Below, piece after piece: positions 46,639 through 54,625 of a DNA stretch of 64,000 nucleotides. How positions within the stretch are numbered: position 1 is the stretch's first letter; each line of letters opens with the position of its first letter. The notes under the pieces are model-generated. The model ran no database searches and had not been told where the DNA came from. It worked only from the letters and a program-made list of their open reading frames with translations. The position numbers were made by a program, and so were the translations under genes. The stretch spans positions 38,813 to 102,812 of the forward strand of contig NZ_JABKKJ010000009.1 of NCBI RefSeq assembly GCF_013166515.1, given 5' to 3'. This stretch comes from Xylanibacter caecicola. GTDB taxonomy: Bacteria; Bacteroidota; Bacteroidia; Bacteroidales; Bacteroidaceae.

Positions 46639-49600
46639 ATGGGAGCATTTCTTATCCTGTGGAACCTTTTTTTTTCGGCTTGTTCTTCACAGTCCGACAG
46701 GGGAGAGGTGGACAGGCTGAATGATATTTCCTATTCATTTCATTATCGCAACATAGACAGTACGCGGCTTTATGCGGAAAAGGCACTTGCCCTTTCCGGC
46801 GGATACAGTTGCGGCAGGGCAGAGGCTTTCAACAATCTTGCATATATATATATAGTGCAGATGAACTATTCGGAAGCCAAGAAACTGTTGGACAGCATTG
46901 CTTCGTTTTCTGACAATCAGATAGAACTGCTTGTTGCAGACGTACAATACATGCGGCTTTGCCAAAGAGAGTCGCGCAACAAGGAATTCTATGACTATAA
47001 AGAACATGCTTCCAACAGGATACGCCGTATAGATGAAGAGAAAGAACAATTGTCCGAACATCAGCTCAGACGCCTTGTCTATGCAAAGTCCGAGTTAGCC
47101 ATTGTAGCATCTACATATTATTATTATGTCGGTTTGGACAGACTGTCGGCAAAGGCAATAGACAGAATAGACGCCGATTGGGAACTTCAACGTGACACCG
47201 CACAATATCTTAATTATCTGTACCAGATCGGAAGCGGCGGTATTTTAAGTGGGAAAAACAATCTTGAAATAAGACAGAAAGAGCTGGATCAGCTTATAAA
47301 ATGCTATATTCTCGCCCGGCAATACGGCTATAAATATTGGGAAGCAAACTCTCTTCAGGCGATAAGCGAGAAACTTGTAATAGAAGATGGCAGAGAAAAG
47401 TTGCTGAAAGACAATGCCATTGCATTTGGCATAATAAATTCGGACAATATGCCGGACAGTCTTATAGCCGGCTACCTTGCACAAAAGTCGTTGGAACAGT
47501 TCATTGCCTTTGGCGATGTATACCAGACTGCCGGTTCGTTTCGTACACTTGCGTCATGTTATTGGGCGGTAAACGACTATAAGTCGTCACTGATATGCCT
47601 CGACAACGCTCTGAACTACAACAAGGCGATACGGCAAGCCCCCGACCTTGTCGCGAGTATCTGCGAGCAACTGAGCCTTGTCTACTCGGCAATGGACGAC
47701 AAACGCAACAGCGACATAAACAGAAACATATATCTTGACCTGCAGGAGCAGACGCGCCAGGACCGCCAGTTGGACGCGCGTGCAGAACAGTTGGACAAGT
47801 ATTTGTCGGTGCTGAACATCATGATTGGCGGCATAGTGATATTGATAGTCACCGTTCTTATCCTCATTACCGTATTCTATTATCTCAACAGACGCAAGAA
47901 GAGAACCGCTTCTCTTGACGAACTTCTGAAACCACTGCACGAGTGGAAGACAAACAGCGACATGTATATAGAGCGGCTTGATGAAGAGTACGAACTTATA
48001 AACGAGAAATATGGCGTAAGCAAGGCAAGTCTTTCAAACAACAAGAGACGCAACATTGAAAACCAGGCAAAGATATTTCTTGCCAACAGCGTGATGCCTC
48101 TGATAGACCGCATGGTGAACGAGGTGGAGAAACTGTGTGCTCCGCAACCGGAAAACCCTGCAATACGCAGCGAAAGGTATGAGTATGTATCGGAACTTTC
48201 TTCAAAAATAGGAGAATACAACGATGTCCTTACCGAATGGATACAGTTGAGACGTGGACAGGTAAGCCTGCATGTCGAAAGTTTCCGTGTCAGTGACCTG
48301 TTCGATATATTGAAAAAAGGCAGCATGTCTTTCCGCATCAAGGGCATCAGACTTATCGTTGAAGACACCGATGATGTAGTGAAAGCAGACAGGGTGCTTA
48401 CACTCTTCATGCTCAACACGCTGGCAGACAACGCAAGAAAGTTCACTCCCTCGGGAGGAGAGGTAACCATCGCATCAGAGACACACGATGATTATGTAGA
48501 AATATCGGTAAAAGACACGGGGACAGGGCTTTCGAAAGAACAGCTCGACAGTATCTTTTCACGTAAAATATCCGACGGACACGGTTTCGGACTGGTAAAC
48601 TGCCGCGGCATAATAGAACAGTATCGCAAGGCAAGCAGCATATTCAGGGTATGTAAGATAGATGTGGAGAGCACGCAAGGCAAAGGGAGCCGCTTCTATT
48701 TCAGGCTGCCCAAAGGCATTGTCCGTTGCATTATCGCACTCATTTCCCTTCTGTTTTCCATGCCATGCCATACGTTTGCCTCCCGGGATACCCGCTCAAG
48801 TATTCTTAAACATGCGGAAGTTTATGCCGACTCGGCATACAGTTCCAATCTACATGGCAGATATCACAAGACAATAGCCTTTGCCGACTCGGCCATATAT
48901 TGCCTTAACCGATATTACGAGACTGTAAATCCCGGTGGAAAGCACCGCATGATGCTCATAGACGGCGTGCCTTCAAACGCCGGCGAACTGAAATGGTTCC
49001 ACGACAAGGTGGATGTAGACTACGGAATAATACTGAGTCTGCGCGACGAGTGTGCCGTTGCGGCACTTGCCCTGCACGACTGGCAGCTATATTACTATAA
49101 TAACAAGGTGTATACGCAACTGTACAAAGAAGTTTCTACGGACAGAAACCTTGCCGAATACTGCCGTATAATGCAACGGGCTGAGACGAACAAGAATATT
49201 GCCATAATAATTCTTATCATCCTGTTGCTGATTATCATCACGGCATATTATTTCATGTATTACCGGAATGTAATATATTCACGTTCGTGTGTTGACAAGG
49301 TGAGGAGAATAAACGACATCCTTATTGCCGATACTGTTCTTGATGAAAAGAAAAAGCTTATGTCACAGCTCGACGAAGACAAGTATCCGCCCGAGCTTCG
49401 CAGCATTGTCGGGGAGATAAAACAGACACTCCGGGCATTTATAGACGAAAGCGAACGGAAGAAAGCGGACATAGAACTGGCAAAGGACGACCTTAAAAAA
49501 ATCTGTTTTGAGAATGACAAGATTTATGTAAGCAACAACATTCTTGACAATTGTCTGAGCACTCTCAAACACGAGACGATGTATTATCCGGCGCGCATAC

Positions 49601-50103
49601 AGGTGTTGACGGAAGAACGCGACGCCAATCTCAACACTATACGCGAACTGCTGCTATACTACAAGGAACTGTATGTGATACTTAGTACACAGACAATGCT
49701 CCAGATAAGAGACGTACAGAACGTATGCAATAGCATTTCTCTTGACGAATATGCCGCCACCGATCTGAAGATAAAGGGTGACAAGATACTGTTTGAGTAT
49801 ATGCTCGAGATACTGAGCAGGCTGGAAGAGAACAAGAAAATTGACATCACAGCGTCGGCAAAGGGCGACAAATATGTTGAACTTGATGTCTTTCTGCCTT
49901 CGCACGATATGACCGAAGAGCAGTGTAAGGCGCTTTTCACGCCTTCGACAGCCAACATTCCGTTTCTGATATGCCGGCAGATTGTGCGCAACAACAGTGA
50001 GACGACAAATCTGAGCGGCTGCGGTATCGTGGCAGAGCCTGCTCCCGGCGGCGGTATAGTATTGAGAATAGTAATGGCACGCGATAACAGAGAGTTTAAA
50101 TAA
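46639..50103 (+). CDS. Membrane sensor kinase-like protein (DUF5112/HATPase/DUF5113)
   Basis: 1154 residues from ATG 46639. The N-terminus is a lipoprotein signal (MGAFLILWNLFFSACSS, lipobox Cys). A TPR-like extracytoplasmic region (DUF5112) runs to ~390, then a transmembrane helix (MIGGIVILIVTVLILITVFY). Next comes a GHKL ATPase domain: LNTLADNARKFTPSGG (N box, ~594), VKDTGTGLSKEQ and GHGFGLVNCRGIIEQY. The second half starts with another hydrophobic segment, a helix-rich region and a further membrane helix (IAIIILIILLLIIITAYYFM) before a DUF5113-like cytoplasmic end. No canonical H-box was seen before the ATPase. Pairs with the response regulator 12 bases downstream. Confidence 0.85.
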   Translation: MGAFLILWNLFFSACSSQSDRGEVDRLNDISYSFHYRNIDSTRLYAEKALALSGGYSCGRAEAFNNLAYIYIVQMNYSEAKKLLDSIASFSDNQIELLVADVQYMRLCQRESRNKEFYDYKEHASNRIRRIDEEKEQLSEHQLRRLVYAKSELAIVASTYYYYVGLDRLSAKAIDRIDADWELQRDTAQYLNYLYQIGSGGILSGKNNLEIRQKELDQLIKCYILARQYGYKYWEANSLQAISEKLVIEDGREKLLKDNAIAFGIINSDNMPDSLIAGYLAQKSLEQFIAFGDVYQTAGSFRTLASCYWAVNDYKSSLICLDNALNYNKAIRQAPDLVASICEQLSLVYSAMDDKRNSDINRNIYLDLQEQTRQDRQLDARAEQLDKYLSVLNIMIGGIVILIVTVLILITVFYYLNRRKKRTASLDELLKPLHEWKTNSDMYIERLDEEYELINEKYGVSKASLSNNKRRNIENQAKIFLANSVMPLIDRMVNEVEKLCAPQPENPAIRSERYEYVSELSSKIGEYNDVLTEWIQLRRGQVSLHVESFRVSDLFDILKKGSMSFRIKGIRLIVEDTDDVVKADRVLTLFMLNTLADNARKFTPSGGEVTIASETHDDYVEISVKDTGTGLSKEQLDSIFSRKISDGHGFGLVNCRGIIEQYRKASSIFRVCKIDVESTQGKGSRFYFRLPKGIVRCIIALISLLFSMPCHTFASRDTRSSILKHAEVYADSAYSSNLHGRYHKTIAFADSAIYCLNRYYETVNPGGKHRMMLIDGVPSNAGELKWFHDKVDVDYGIILSLRDECAVAALALHDWQLYYYNNKVYTQLYKEVSTDRNLAEYCRIMQRAETNKNIAIIILIILLLIIITAYYFMYYRNVIYSRSCVDKVRRINDILIADTVLDEKKKLMSQLDEDKYPPELRSIVGEIKQTLRAFIDESERKKADIELAKDDLKKICFENDKIYVSNNILDNCLSTLKHETMYYPARIQVLTEERDANLNTIRELLLYYKELYVILSTQTMLQIRDVQNVCNSISLDEYAATDLKIKGDKILFEYMLEILSRLEENKKIDITASAKGDKYVELDVFLPSHDMTEEQCKALFTPSTANIPFLICRQIVRNNSETTNLSGCGIVAEPAPGGGIVLRIVMARDNREFK

Positions 50104-50115
50104 AAAAGACAAGTG

Positions 50116-50841
50116 ATGGAAACATTTAAAGTAATAATTGTAGAGGACGTACCCCTCGAGCTTAAAGGCACGGAGGGCATTCTGCGCAACGACATCCCCG
50201 AGGCGGAGATAATAGCCACTGCCGACAGCGAAAAGGCATATTGGGCGGCGATGAAACGGCAGTTGCCCGAGCTTGTGTTGCTCGACCTCGGTCTCGGAGG
50301 CTCTACTACAATAGGCGTAGAGATATGCAGACAGACAAAAGAGCTTTATCCAGGCATAAAGATACTGATATTTACGGGCGAGATACTCAACGAGAAACTG
50401 TGGGTGGATGTGCTCGATGCCGGTTGCGACGGCATCATTCTGAAAAGTGGAGAGATGCTCACACGCGAGGATGTTGCCAGTGTAATGTCCGGCAAGAGAA
50501 TGGTTTTCAACCAGCCTATATTGGAGAAAATAGTGCAACGCTTTAAAAAGAACATCGACAGTGCACTGATAAGGCAGGAGGCTCTCGTTGACTATGAGAT
50601 AGACGAATATGACGAACGCTTTCTGCGCCACATGGCTCTCGGATACACAAAAGAGCAGATTACAAACCTGCGCGGGATGCCTTTCGGTGTGAAAAGCCTT
50701 GAAAAGCGGCAGAACGAACTTATCCAGAAACTCTTTCCACACGGCAAAGGTGGAGCCGGCATCAATGCAACGCGTCTTGTAGTGCGTGCCATCGAACTGC
50801 ATATACTTGACATCGACAACCTACATCCCGATGAAGACTGA
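50116..50841 (+). CDS. Response regulator partner of the DUF5113 sensor
   Basis: 241 residues. Receiver domain with E/D pocket (VIIVEDVPLE), phospho-acceptor Asp in LVLLDLGLGG (~56), Thr of ILIFTGE and Lys of GIILKSGEM. The C-terminal half is a divergent helix-turn-helix effector (FLRHMALGYTKEQITNLRGM, PFGVKSLEKRQNELIQKLFP) resembling LuxR-type domains but with an altered recognition helix. It is translationally coupled to the membrane protein gene by a TGATG overlap. Target genes unknown. Confidence 0.88.
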   Translation: METFKVIIVEDVPLELKGTEGILRNDIPEAEIIATADSEKAYWAAMKRQLPELVLLDLGLGGSTTIGVEICRQTKELYPGIKILIFTGEILNEKLWVDVLDAGCDGIILKSGEMLTREDVASVMSGKRMVFNQPILEKIVQRFKKNIDSALIRQEALVDYEIDEYDERFLRHMALGYTKEQITNLRGMPFGVKSLEKRQNELIQKLFPHGKGGAGINATRLVVRAIELHILDIDNLHPDED

Positions 50842-51476
50842 TGACAAACAACGGTGTTTTAAGGCATATTAAGGTAGGAAGCGCACTGCTTCTGTGCACA
50901 CTGCAGATTTTGCTGGTGCTGCTGTCGTGGATACTTGCGGCAGCTTTTCCGGAGCTTTCGGTGCGCTCTCTTCTGAGTTCCGAGGGCATACGCTGGTTTC
51001 TCGGCAACTTTACGGACAACATGCAGACGCCCGTTCTTGTGTGGCTTCTTGTGGGTTCCGTTGCCTACGGGGCACTTCGGGACAGCAAGATGCCGCATGC
51101 CCTGCGCGAGTGTCTCGGCAAGAACAGGCTGCCATACAGCAAACGGCTTGCACTGTCGCTTGTCCTTTTTGAGTTTGTTGCATGTGTGGCGGTGATGTTC
51201 CTGCTTGCAGGAATACCTCATGCCATACTTCTAAGTGTTACGGGAAACCTGTTTCCAAGCAGTTTCAGCAACAGTATCATACCCGTAACGGCATTCTGTC
51301 TTTCGCTGTTTGCGGTCACTTTCGGCACAATAAGCGGAATGCAGAAGACGGCGGAGGATGTTTTCAGCATGCTTACCTCCGGCATTTCATACACTTTGCC
51401 GTTGTGGCTGATATACATATTGGGTGCCCAACTGTATTTTTCGCTGCTCTTTGTCTTTCCCGACTTTCCACTATGA
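50841..51476 (+). CDS. Multi-pass membrane protein, AbgT-like N-terminal region
   Basis: 211 residues with about five hydrophobic segments (LLLCTLQILLVLLSWILAAA; FVACVAVMFLLAGIPHAILL; IIPVTAFCLSLFAVTFGTIS; SYTLPLWLIYILGAQLYFSL). The part LLSSEGIRWFLGNFTDNMQT resembles the start of AbgT-type transporters, but the protein is less than half their length and lacks the rest. Start codon overlaps the regulator stop, so its function is probably tied to the two-component pair. Assignment to AbgT is tentative. Confidence 0.6.
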   Translation: MTNNGVLRHIKVGSALLLCTLQILLVLLSWILAAAFPELSVRSLLSSEGIRWFLGNFTDNMQTPVLVWLLVGSVAYGALRDSKMPHALRECLGKNRLPYSKRLALSLVLFEFVACVAVMFLLAGIPHAILLSVTGNLFPSSFSNSIIPVTAFCLSLFAVTFGTISGMQKTAEDVFSMLTSGISYTLPLWLIYILGAQLYFSLLFVFPDFPL

Positions 51477-51482
51477 TACGTA

Positions 51483-51775
51483 AGTTCGGGATAAGAAACA
51501 ATAGTTTCAGTCGTGTTCTCCTCATGGTAGGGACACATTTTTCACTTCGTTCAACAACACGTCTTGTATCTGTCCGCACGCCTCATAGAGGCGTTCTTTG
51601 CTGCATGCACACTGATAAAAGAGAAGAGACAACAAAATATTTGTATTGAAAAACAATTGTTTCTTGTCTGAACGCCTCGGTGAGGCGTGCGGACAGATAC
51701 AAGACGTGTTGTTGAACGAAGTGAAAAATGTGTCCCTACATGATGGATATGTTCGGATGTTCGTTATCCCGAACT
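51483..51775. mobile_element. MITE-like palindromic element with 75-bp inverted arms
   Basis: Arms 51522-51596 and 51670-51744 are near-perfect inverted repeats, bounded by TAGGGACACATTT and its complement. Each arm carries an internal small hairpin (ACGCCTC...GAGGCGT). A further outer pair, AGTTCGGGATAA (51483-51494) and TTATCCCGAACT (51764-51775), extends the symmetry. There is no transposase inside. It could be a non-autonomous transposable element or a long structured terminator; the outer pair may belong to the site into which it inserted. Confidence 0.6.
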
Positions 51776-51985
51776 CGCATATATGATATATCCTATTGTG
51801 ATACACCACGGCATATCCCTGTCTTCATGCCGTAAGTCATAATGCTATGATTTGCGGCATTTCGCTTTCTTTATGAATTTTCATAACGCCTGAATAAGGC
51901 AGCCTCTTGAATTTTTAGAATTGTTTGCCGCAAAATCCGCACGTATGCGTGTGCTGTCGCAAGTCGCTTTATATCAATGTTTTAT

Positions 51986-52183
51986 GTCGAATTTGCGTTT
52001 TATGTGCAATAAAACGGCATGTTTTTATCCTGTTATCGGCATGTTTCGGATGTAAAGTTGCCCATTTCGGGTCGTAAAGCTATGGGTTACGGGTGCTAAA
52101 GCTATGTGTTTTATCCCCCAAAGTATGCCATTTTTGCATGGAAAAAGGCATATTTCAGACGTTTTCTGCAACATTTTCAATGA
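51986..52183. repeat. Degenerate 22-bp tandem repeat array B
   Basis: Nine consecutive 22-base units, starting at 51986, 52008, 52030, 52052, 52074, 52096, 52118, 52140 and 52162. Typical cores are GTAAAGTTGCCCATTTCGGG, GTAAAGCTATGGGTTACGGG and CTAAAGCTATGTGTTTTATC. The conserved pattern is AAAG near the start and a CAT/TGT followed by TTT or TTA in the middle. Confidence 0.7.
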
Positions 52184-52411
52184 CAAAAGTAGTCTTTAAG
52201 AACTTTTTAACATCTCGTTTGACAAAATAATCTGATGTTTTTCCGATGACAATTTGATATTGTTTTCGATGAAATGGTTTACATATTGATAGCGTAGTTG
52301 TATCATAAAAACGTTTGTATTGTTTATTTTATCCGCGTGGATGCAACAAAGAGAGTGAGTCAAAATTCTATATTTATTGTGAGTAGAGACATTAAACTCA
52401 CATTAATATAC

Positions 52412-52446
52412 AAAAAATCGGGGGCAGCAAAATGCTGTCCCCGATT
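52412..52446 (-). terminator. Rho-independent terminator of rpsA
   Basis: AATCGGGGGCAGCA pairs with TGCTGTCCCCGATT around a short loop. In the minus direction the stem is followed by a T run (TTTTTTG), as expected for an intrinsic terminator after rpsA. Confidence 0.8.
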
Positions 52447-52503
52447 GGTACTTATGAGATTTACTATATGTATCTCTTTCGTATACCTATGGGAAACAGG
52501 TGA

Positions 52504-54279
52504 TTATTCACCCTTTTCCATCTTGGCTTTCAGTTCGGCAAGAGCACCCAGGTCACCAAGTGTTGTGCTTGCGGCAACGTTGTTGATTACAGGTGCATCT
52601 TCTTTCTTACCGGCTTTCTTTGCGCGAGGAGCTTTCTTCGGCTCTTCCTTCACATCCTCGAATGTACGGCTGTGTGACAGAATGATGCGCTTTGTCTCCT
52701 TTACAAACTCTATTACCTTGAACTCGAGTTCCTCGCCAAGCTGTGCCTGCGAACCGTCTTCTTTAACAAGGTGCTTCGGAGTAGCGAAGCCTTCGCCGCC
52801 TTCATTCAGTGATATAACAGCGCCCTTGTCCATTATCTCGGTAATTTTACCCATGTGTACAGAACCCTGTGTGTACAGTGTCTCGTATGTATCCCATGGG
52901 TTGTCCTCAAGCTGCTTGTGTCCAAGGCTGAGACGACGGTTCTCTTTGTCTATTTCAAGTACGACAACGTCGATCTCTGCACCTACCTGTGTAAATTCAG
53001 AAGGATGCTTTACCTTCTTTGTCCAAGACAGGTCGCTGATGTGTATAAGACCGTCTACGCCCTCTTCAAGCTCAACGAAGATACCGAAGTTAGTGAAGTT
53101 GCGTACCTTTGCAGTGTGCTTGCTGCCAACCGGATACTTAACCTCGATTGTCTCCCACGGGTCTTCCTTAAGCTGTTTGATGCCGAGAGACATCTTGCGC
53201 TCTTCGCGGTCGAGTGTAAGGATAACTGCTTCAACCTCGTCACCTACGTGCATAAATTCCTGTGCACTGCGCAGATGCTGGCTCCAGCTCATCTCTGAAA
53301 CGTGGATAAGTCCCTCTACGCCTGTTGCTATCTCTACGAATGCGCCGTAGTCAGTGATAACAACAACCTTACCCTTTACATGGTCGCCGACCTTAAGGTC
53401 TGCATCGAGTGCATCCCATGGGTGCGGTGTGAGCTGCTTGAGACCGAGTGCGATGCGCTTCTTCTCGTCATCGAAGTCGAGAATTACAACGTTTATCTTC
53501 TCGTCAAGGTTTACAACCTCATGCGGATCGCTTACACGTCCCCATGAAAGGTCGGTGATATGGATGAGTCCGTCTACACCGCCAAGGTCAACGAACACTC
53601 CGTAAGATGTGATATTCTTAACAGTTCCCTCAAGAATCTGACCTTTCTCGAGCTTGCTGATAATCTCTTTCTTCTGTGCTTCAAGCTCAGCTTCGATAAG
53701 AGCCTTGTGCGAAACGACTACGTTACGGAACTCCTGATTGATCTTGACAACCTTGAATTCCATTGTCTTACCTACGAATACATCGTAGTCACGGATAGGA
53801 TGTACGTCTATCTGGCTGCCGGGCAAGAATGCCTCGATGCCGAATACGTCTACAATCATACCGCCCTTTGTACGGCACTTGATGTAACCCTGGATAATCT
53901 CTTCGTTGTCAAGGGCTGCATTGACACGCTCCCAGCTCTTGCTGAGACGTGCTTTCTTGTGAGAAAGAAGAAGCTGTCCTTTCTTATCTTCCTGATTCTC
54001 AACATAAACTTCAACAACGTCGCCTACTTTCAGTTCAGGATTGTAACGGAATTCGCTTGCAGAAATGATACCGTCGCTCTTGTAACCGATGTTTACGATT
54101 ACCTCTTTCTTGTCTACAGAGATAACGGTTCCCTCTACAACCTGGTGCTCGCTCACCTTGTTAAGAGTCTCGTCATAAGCCTTCTGAAGTTCTTCTTTGC
54201 TGACATCCACATGGGTTCCGTTCTCAAATTCTTCCCAGTTGAAGTCTGCCAACGGCTGTACGTTTTTAAAATCTGACAT
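52504..54279 (-). CDS. rpsA: 30S ribosomal protein S1
   Basis: 591 residues. Repeated S1 (OB-fold) domains are seen, for example VEGTVISVDKKEVIVNIGYK, ILEGTVKNITSYGVFVDLGG, VKGKVVVITDYGAFVEIATG and HTAKVRNFTNFGIFVELEEG, five to six copies in all. It ends in a lysine/alanine-rich tail (KKAPRAKKAGKKEDAPV). S1 binds mRNA at the 30S subunit; in Bacteroidetes it is essential because mRNAs often lack Shine-Dalgarno sequences. The leader is about 115 bases from a -7 box at 54408, long enough for autogenous control. Confidence 0.96.
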   Translation of the reverse strand: MSDFKNVQPLADFNWEEFENGTHVDVSKEELQKAYDETLNKVSEHQVVEGTVISVDKKEVIVNIGYKSDGIISASEFRYNPELKVGDVVEVYVENQEDKKGQLLLSHKKARLSKSWERVNAALDNEEIIQGYIKCRTKGGMIVDVFGIEAFLPGSQIDVHPIRDYDVFVGKTMEFKVVKINQEFRNVVVSHKALIEAELEAQKKEIISKLEKGQILEGTVKNITSYGVFVDLGGVDGLIHITDLSWGRVSDPHEVVNLDEKINVVILDFDDEKKRIALGLKQLTPHPWDALDADLKVGDHVKGKVVVITDYGAFVEIATGVEGLIHVSEMSWSQHLRSAQEFMHVGDEVEAVILTLDREERKMSLGIKQLKEDPWETIEVKYPVGSKHTAKVRNFTNFGIFVELEEGVDGLIHISDLSWTKKVKHPSEFTQVGAEIDVVVLEIDKENRRLSLGHKQLEDNPWDTYETLYTQGSVHMGKITEIMDKGAVISLNEGGEGFATPKHLVKEDGSQAQLGEELEFKVIEFVKETKRIILSHSRTFEDVKEEPKKAPRAKKAGKKEDAPVINNVAASTTLGDLGALAELKAKMEKGE

Positions 54280-54617
54280 AAAATAAAAAAATTAATAATT
54301 AATAAAGTTAGACTTTATGTTAATAAACACTTGCACTGCCGGCATATATTCCGTTGTATTACATACATGGCAATATGCCACAGCAATGCGAAATCGGGTG
54401 CAAAGATACAATATTTAATTTTAACGGCGTTAAGTTTTGTTCAAAAAGTCATTGATATACATGTATATAGAACTGTTTTTATCTTTTTTAACACTGTATT
54501 CGGCATATATAAAAACGAAACACGACATATTGACTTGCGAAAGGTCGTGTTTTGCAACTCAATATGCCGTGTTTTAAAAGGCGAAATGCCACCTTTCAGA
54601 ATGCAAAAGGTAACATC
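54280..54617. other. Intergenic region between rpsA and addB
   Basis: Holds the rpsA leader and promoter (54280-54410) and, from 54494, the periodic repeat array C that runs to the addB stop codon. No gene was found. Confidence 0.6.
54401..54408 (-). promoter_or_regulatory. -7 box (TATCTTTG) of rpsA
   Basis: Minus-strand TATCTTTG matches TAnnTTTG, 122 bases before the rpsA ATG. Confidence 0.55.
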
Positions 54618-54625
54618 CTAACTGC
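54494..54625. repeat. Degenerate 22-bp tandem repeat array C
   Basis: Six 22-base units starting at 54494, 54516, 54538, 54560, 54582 and 54604. Cores include CGAAACACGACATATTGACT, CGAAAGGTCGTGTTTTGCAA and CAATATGCCGTGTTTTAAAA. The last unit overlaps the addB stop codon region, so the array may serve as that operon's 3' end. Confidence 0.65.

Larger units (their letters stand above)
51477..52503. other. 1-kb non-coding region with palindromic element, periodic repeats and rpsA terminator
   Basis: No coding frame of substance. It contains a ~290-bp nested palindrome (51483-51775), a smaller cggcat/atgccg dyad near 51810-51830, the 22-bp periodic array B (51986-52183) and the terminator of rpsA (52412-52446). 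The section 52190-52400 shows nothing recognisable. Confidence 0.65.

Noticed and set aside
51986..52183. CRISPR-like array from 22-bp periodicity
   Set aside because: Units are contiguous and degenerate without unique spacers, and no cas genes are present.
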